64,000 nucleotides of DNA from contig JAZRFV010000024.1 of assembly GCA_045643825.1 (NCBI GenBank), positions 1 to 64,000 of the forward strand. Direction: 5' to 3'. The notes under the pieces were generated by a model that did no database searches, was not told where the DNA came from, and was given only the letters and a program-made list of their open reading frames with translations. How positions within the stretch are numbered: position 1 is the stretch's first letter; every line of letters begins with the position of its first letter. Shown here piece by piece: positions 59,684 through 64,000 of the stretch. A program made the translations under genes and the position numbers. Source of the DNA: Scatosoma sp045643825. GTDB lineage: Bacteria > Bacillota > Clostridia > Christensenellales > Borkfalkiaceae.

Positions 59684-62600
59684 TTATTTTCTTTCTTCCC
59701 ACGCCGTAGAATCGTACACGGTCAAGGACGTAAACTCGTTATTACGGAACCAGAAGGATAATTTCGCATTCGCACTTTCAATTTCGTTTTCAATACGGGT
59801 AAAGGTATAGGTGTATTCTACCGTGGTCTCCGTCTCCGCCTTAATGGTCATCATTACCGTGGTCTCGTCCACGATTTCTATCTTCATGTACAACGTGCCA
59901 CCGTTTTTAAAGACGTGATTATCCACCTTCATACCCGTAGAACGATTCACCTCTGCCATCGCACCATTTTTATCAAGGGTATAGGTACGGAAATTGCCAC
60001 CACGTATTTCCACGCCATAGCTACCAAGGAAGATACGCAAACCGCCACCGCCGTCGGTCATTTCATGGCCTACCGTAGACAAATGTACAATCGCCGTCTT
60101 TCCGTAACCGATATTGCCGTTGGTGGTAAGGAAGGTCGAGGGCGATTCCAAGGTATACGTACCGTCTTCACCAAAGTTGAAAAGCCCGTCCATTGTGATT
60201 TCATTCGACTCGTTCCAAATAAGGGTAAAGGCTTCCTCGCTGCCGTCAGCGTAAGCGATCATGCCTTCCACCTCACCATCGGGAAAGGAAGGAAGCTGTG
60301 CTTCCGCCACGATAAGCTTGCCATCTTCGTAGGTAAACGCCGTTTCCACACCGCCAAGGTACAACTTTGCGGGGGTTTTACCCGACATAGAAATCACGAA
60401 ATCCCCGTCAACGCCCTTGTTATAGCTTGCAGGAATGATGGTCTCCGCCAAGGTAGGTTCTCCGAAGAAAATCGCCTTGATGTTGTAAAGCTCCGTTTCC
60501 GTCACACCGATGGAACGAAGATAATTTTCCGTCTTTTGCTGTAAATTGTCACCCTCGTACCCTTTCAAGAGGGAAATCATATCCTGGAAGTTCTGCCAGT
60601 AAATCCCGTTAGCAGATGCACGAGGCCCATAAATCGAGAATGTGGTAAAAGCAAAGCCTTGGATACACTCTAACTCGCTCACGCCAAGGAAAGCGTGAAG
60701 TAAGAAGGTAACCGTACCCGTTCTATCCGCACCACCCGTGCAGTGATAGTACATGGGGTAGTTATTTTCGTCCGCAAAATACGAGAAGAGCTGACGATAG
60801 GTTTCCTTTCCGTGGTAGAAGGGAGCGGTGTAGCCGCCAAGGGTGATATAGGTAAGGGTTGCACCAGGGATAACGCTTTCATAGCCGACACCCGACTCCT
60901 CAGCGTTACGGAAATCAAGCTCCGCCTTGATACCCATTACCTCGCTCATGTACTTTTTCCCTTCTTCGCTAATGTTGTTGCTGAAATGATCATCCTTCGG
61001 AGGATCGGTCAGCGAGCCACCACGATACGCAATGCCCTGCACGATGGTTTTACCGAGCGAGGTTTCGTAACCACCAAGGTCACGCACGTTGTGTACGCCT
61101 TCGATATTCATAACACGGGGGCCAAGATCGGTCGTGTAGAACTCACCCGTACCCACGTACAGCACTTCCCCGCTGGAGCTTACCGCTTTAATGCGAAGGT
61201 AGTAGTTGGTTGCCTTGTAAAGGTTGTACAGCTCCGCTTTACGCTTCGCCCCGCCTACCTCTACCGAGAGTGCATCCGAGAAATTTTCTCTCGTTGCATA
61301 CTCTACAATAAATTTCGACGCACCTTTGCCGTCAAAGGTCCAGGTTACCTCGATGGGAGCAAAAGGGTTATCCATCGCCGTGTAGTAATCGTACACCTCG
61401 GCACCCTCACCCGCCAATAAATACTGCTTTGCTTGGTATACGTAAGGATATACCTCACCCGTGGGGGCGGTCACCTTCAAGGAGCCGTCCTCGTCGGGGA
61501 TTTCGGGGTTGGAAGAGTTGATAGACATTTCTTCGCCGAAGAAAATGGTCAAGATGCTGTTCAATTCCGCTTCCGTTACACCAATGTCAAGGAGGTAATT
61601 TTGTGCTTTTTGTTGAAGGTTGTCACCAGGATATTCGTTTAACAAACGCTTCATTGCCGCATATCTATTTGTATTCGCACCCGTAGAACCGCCACGCGTA
61701 CCGTAGATAGAGAAGCTCGTAAATTCGTAGTCTTGCTCACATTCCAACTCGCTCACACCAAGGAAAGCGTGAAGGATGTAGCTTACCGAACCCGTTCTGT
61801 CCGCACCTGCCGTGCAATGGTAGTACAAGGGGTAATTGTCCTTGTTGGCAAGGTAAGAGAACACCTTGCGGTAACCTTCCCTAGGAGCCGCGTTCGTAAT
61901 TACGTTTTCATAGCCATCAGCAGTGATGTAGGTAAGGGTTGCGCCAGGGATCATACTGCCTTGTTCCAAGGTAATCCCCGATTCGGTGGGATTACGGAAG
62001 TCAAGCTCACCTTTAATACCCATCACTTCACTCATATAGCGTTTGCCTTCTTCCGTGATTTGGAAGATACCGCCGTCTTCCGCCTTGAGGTTTTTATCCT
62101 TCAACGCACCGCCACGATAAGCAATGCCTTGTACAATTTTCTTTCCGAACAAGGTATCCCAACCGCCAAGGTCACGCACGTTAGAGATGCCGTCTACGTT
62201 CATTACACGAGGGCCAAGATCGGTCGTTTGGAAGGTGCCTTCCTGCGTTGCAAGAACATCCCCTTTGGAGTTAAGCCCCGTAATACGAAGGTAATAGTTT
62301 GCCCCTTTGTAAAGGTTGTAAACCTCCGTCGAACGCTTGGAACCGCCCACTTCTACCGAGAGCGCATCCGAATAATCAGGTTTCGTTGCGTATTCTACAA
62401 GGAATTTCGATTGTCCTCTTCCCGACCATTTCCAAGAAATCGTGATTGCCTTTTGGGGATTGCGTATAGAGGCGGGGGCATATTTACATACGTCCGCACC
62501 TGCGCCTGCTTCCAAATATGCCTTTGCCTCATCCACGTAAGGATATACCACACCCGTGGGGGCGGTAATCGAGATCGTGCCCGTTTGAGGCTTTTCGGAA

Positions 62601-62887
62601 TCGTCAGGTTTTTCCGAACTTTCGGGTGTTTCCGAAGTTTCGGGCGTTTCCGAAGTTTCGGGTGTTTCCGAAGTTTCGGGCGTTTCCGAGGTTTCGGGTT
62701 CTTCTACGGAGCCAACGCTTTCCGAGTTTGCAGGGCTTTCCACCGCCACGGAGCTGTTTTCCGTAGAGGTACCGCCACCAACCAAACCAGCCAACGCATC
62801 GCACCCCGACGCCGAAATGGCCAACGCGCTAATCAACGCGCAAACCATAGTCACAAGAGAACGTTTTTTAAAGGTTTTTTTCATCAT
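59684..62887 (-). CDS. Lipoprotein with two tandem tyrosine-phosphatase-like domains and a C-terminal beta domain
   Basis: About 1067 aa from ATG 62887 (62884 also possible). Lipobox SASGC puts the lipid at Cys29. A repetitive S-E-T-P-E linker (about 60-98) follows. Unit 1 (about 102-455) is a fibronectin-like domain plus phosphatase with NVRDLGGWDT and HCTAGADRTG (Cys357, Arg363). Unit 2 (about 465-815) repeats this with NVRDLGGYET and HCTGGADRTG (Cys715, Arg721). Both active sites look intact. The last 150 residues form a beta-sandwich (about 910-1067), perhaps carbohydrate-binding. GGGAG precedes the tandem ATGs by four and seven bases, so the upstream in-frame ATG at 62947 is rejected. 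First gene of the phosphatase operon under promoter C. Confidence 0.9.
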   Translation of the reverse strand: MMKKTFKKRSLVTMVCALISALAISASGCDALAGLVGGGTSTENSSVAVESPANSESVGSVEEPETSETPETSETPETSETPETSETPESSEKPDDSEKPQTGTISITAPTGVVYPYVDEAKAYLEAGAGADVCKYAPASIRNPQKAITISWKWSGRGQSKFLVEYATKPDYSDALSVEVGGSKRSTEVYNLYKGANYYLRITGLNSKGDVLATQEGTFQTTDLGPRVMNVDGISNVRDLGGWDTLFGKKIVQGIAYRGGALKDKNLKAEDGGIFQITEEGKRYMSEVMGIKGELDFRNPTESGITLEQGSMIPGATLTYITADGYENVITNAAPREGYRKVFSYLANKDNYPLYYHCTAGADRTGSVSYILHAFLGVSELECEQDYEFTSFSIYGTRGGSTGANTNRYAAMKRLLNEYPGDNLQQKAQNYLLDIGVTEAELNSILTIFFGEEMSINSSNPEIPDEDGSLKVTAPTGEVYPYVYQAKQYLLAGEGAEVYDYYTAMDNPFAPIEVTWTFDGKGASKFIVEYATRENFSDALSVEVGGAKRKAELYNLYKATNYYLRIKAVSSSGEVLYVGTGEFYTTDLGPRVMNIEGVHNVRDLGGYETSLGKTIVQGIAYRGGSLTDPPKDDHFSNNISEEGKKYMSEVMGIKAELDFRNAEESGVGYESVIPGATLTYITLGGYTAPFYHGKETYRQLFSYFADENNYPMYYHCTGGADRTGTVTFLLHAFLGVSELECIQGFAFTTFSIYGPRASANGIYWQNFQDMISLLKGYEGDNLQQKTENYLRSIGVTETELYNIKAIFFGEPTLAETIIPASYNKGVDGDFVISMSGKTPAKLYLGGVETAFTYEDGKLIVAEAQLPSFPDGEVEGMIAYADGSEEAFTLIWNESNEITMDGLFNFGEDGTYTLESPSTFLTTNGNIGYGKTAIVHLSTVGHEMTDGGGGLRIFLGSYGVEIRGGNFRTYTLDKNGAMAEVNRSTGMKVDNHVFKNGGTLYMKIEIVDETTVMMTIKAETETTVEYTYTFTRIENEIESANAKLSFWFRNNEFTSLTVYDSTAWEERK

Positions 62888-62984
62888 TTTTCTCCCTTTT
62901 TGGTTTTTCATTTTTTCGCAATCGCTTTTTGCGTTGGGTAAAAGCACTCCTCACCGCAACAACGCGCGACTACTACTCGTATAT

Positions 62985-63043
62985 ATTATAACATATAATA
63001 TATGGCCTTTCTACTCATTATTTTTTATATCCTTCTCATTTTT
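62985..63043 (-). promoter_or_regulatory. Regulated promoter, copy C, upstream of the phosphatase operon
   Basis: On the minus strand TATAAT (62985-62990), 17-bp spacer, TAGAAA (63008-63013) in the proximal repeat (63008-63022), distal repeat 63029-63043, 21 bp apart. The spacer has a small palindrome (CATATA A TATATG, 62992-63004). The leader to the first ATG is about 90 nt. Confidence 0.85.
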
Positions 63044-63087
63044 TCGGGTAAAAGTGCCGTCTTTCCCATTTTTTTATCATAAAATAG

Positions 63088-63119
63088 GAAAAAGGCATCC
63101 CTTCAAGGAACGCCTTTTC
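63088..63119 (-). terminator. Probable terminator after the GH71/GH99-like gene
   Basis: On the minus strand AAAAGGC and GCCTTTTT arms, with imperfect inner pairing, are followed by a short T run (TTTTTCC). It lies 16 nt past the stop at 63135. Confidence 0.65.
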
Positions 63120-63134
63120 TATCGTCAAAATGTT

Positions 63135-64000
63135 TTATAAAGTTTCTTTCCAATACTTAATCATCTTCGCCACGGCACCCACTCTTTCTGTGTTGATGGT
63201 CAAATCCTCGTTGTAGGTCGGGCAAATCCATGCGCCTTCCTCAAACTCGTTCCACGCAAACATCATGATATGCCCAAAGAAGGTATCACGGATACACTCC
63301 GTTTCTTTAATGGCTTTTGCGTAGGTCTCCGCACCCTTCATAAGGTCGTCGGGGGTGGGCTGTTTCGCGTAATCGGTGTCGGGGTACGTCGCCCAAGGCG
63401 AAGGGATATCGATGCGGGGTGAAGGATCCCACCCAACGGGGTATAAAGGTACGGTTTTGTCGATATTTTTCGCCTCAATCAGCTCGTTTTCACGGGCGGT
63501 TGCACGCCATACGCATTCCTCCAAGGCATAGTCCACCAGTTCCTGATACTCGGTAATACTGTCCTTCCCGCAGGAATATGCGGACAGTCCTTCTACCAAA
63601 TCATACCGCGTATACATAGGCAATTTACCGCTGAACATGGCGATAAACATCGGCTTTTCACCGCCCACCTTTGCCACGGCATCCAGCACGCCTTGGATTT
63701 CTTTTTCGTCAATTCTCCAGAACAAATACACAATCGGTCTGCCGTTTACCTTTTCGTAGTAGGGCTGTTTCAAAAGCTCCGCAAGACGCAGGTAATCCGC
63801 CTCCAAGAAGGGGTGTTTCCCCATGATTGCCGCCACCTTAATTTTGTCTTTTAGCGTACTGCTCTCGTACATGGTAAGGGCGTAGCTCAATTCGTACACC
63901 TTATGGGAGCAATCCTGCTCGCACGTTCTCTCGTGCGCTTTCGAACCTTCATTGGGGTAAAATACGTACGCAAAATAGTCAATCCCCGCGTCGATTGCGT
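63135..64000 (-). CDS. GH71/GH99-like protein, 5' part beyond window
   Basis: The minus frame is open from the window edge to TAA at 63135, giving 288 residues of the C-terminal part. Upstream of the first possible internal start (GTG 63899) the frame still reads AIDAGIDYFAYVFYPNEGS, a beta-strand typical of barrel enzymes related to GH71/GH99 and the WbsX-like group, so the gene is partial rather than starting there. Further landmarks are GRPIVYLFWRID, PMFIAMFSG, GWDPSPRIDIPSPWATYP and the C-terminal FAWNEFEEGAWICPT, where the family has W-N-E-W/F-x-E-G-x-x-I-x-P-T with a candidate catalytic Glu. Those families include endo-acting alpha-mannanases and glucanases, which would fit the mannosidase-containing locus, but the assignment is by pattern only. 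Confidence 0.72.
   Translation of the reverse strand, partial: AIDAGIDYFAYVFYPNEGSKAHERTCEQDCSHKVYELSYALTMYESSTLKDKIKVAAIMGKHPFLEADYLRLAELLKQPYYEKVNGRPIVYLFWRIDEKEIQGVLDAVAKVGGEKPMFIAMFSGKLPMYTRYDLVEGLSAYSCGKDSITEYQELVDYALEECVWRATARENELIEAKNIDKTVPLYPVGWDPSPRIDIPSPWATYPDTDYAKQPTPDDLMKGAETYAKAIKETECIRDTFFGHIMMFAWNEFEEGAWICPTYNEDLTINTERVGAVAKMIKYWKETL

Noticed and set aside
62887..62947. Longer N-terminus of the tandem phosphatase lipoprotein from ATG 62947
   Set aside because: It would put 20 charged residues before the signal peptide and absorb the GGGAG ribosome site that precedes the ATG pair at 62887/62884.

Overview
The window looks like a chromosomal segment of an uncultured, probably gut-dwelling Bacillota (Clostridia-type) bacterium. 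The basis is near-consensus sigma-A promoters (TTGACA-N17/18-TATAAT), strong AGGAGG ribosome sites, many lipoproteins with short lipobox signals, a CUT1-type sugar ABC transporter without its own ATPase, and PPi-type phosphofructokinase motifs. The taxonomic placement is inference. Almost every gene is on the minus strand; the only convincing plus-strand gene is one AraC-family regulator. No tRNA, rRNA, CRISPR array, insertion sequence or phage gene was seen.

Region by region (plus coordinates; minus-strand transcription runs from high to low numbers). 1-5009: GH38 alpha-mannosidase, GH78-type alpha-L-rhamnosidase and the start of tilS, behind a consensus promoter. 5145-11201: three paralogous lipoprotein metallophosphoesterases with Cys-rich N-terminal repeats. 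11303-12523: PPi-type phosphofructokinase. 12654-17128: GH78 and GH3 glycosidases, translationally coupled. 17269-19791: a lipoprotein built mainly of OB-fold-like domains. 19792-20287: bidirectional terminator, promoters and the 3' relic of an SGNH hydrolase gene. 20288-56009: about twenty tightly packed same-strand genes that may form one unit of about 36 kb. In transcription order these are an amidohydrolase, a 3-dehydroquinate-dehydratase-like protein, a Gfo/Idh/MocA oxidoreductase, an SDR, an MDR oxidoreductase, an EamA transporter, a GH37 trehalase-like enzyme, a 2417-aa modular surface glycosidase, a 43-aa small protein, a 2425-aa modular surface protein, a smaller relative with the same type of C-terminal anchor, a solute-binding lipoprotein, two ABC permeases, an Ig-like secreted protein, a DUF4838 lipoprotein, a DUF4886 (SGNH-like) lipoprotein and a GHL6-like glycosidase. 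56196-57044: the AraC regulator. 57170-62887: three genes carrying four tyrosine-phosphatase-like (HCX5R) domains, two of them exported lipoproteins. 63135-64000: a partial GH71/GH99-like protein.

How it may work together: the locus reads as a glycan- or glycoside-utilisation island, with surface capture by giant proteins made of repeated W-N-G-x-W modules, extracellular and cytoplasmic glycosidases, sugar import, and a cytoplasmic oxidoreductase/dehydratase pathway. It is unusual in being tied to exported phosphatases of two unrelated folds. The strongest new observation is one promoter architecture found three times (9224-9282, 56073-56131, 62985-63043). Two 15-bp direct repeats lie exactly 21 bp apart, the proximal one contains the -35 box, and there is a 17-bp spacer to TATAAT. 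These promoters sit upstream of a metallophosphoesterase pair, the 36-kb gene run and the tyrosine-phosphatase operon. The middle copy lies between the amidohydrolase gene and the divergent AraC gene, which makes that AraC protein the obvious candidate regulator of a joint phosphatase and glycan regulon.
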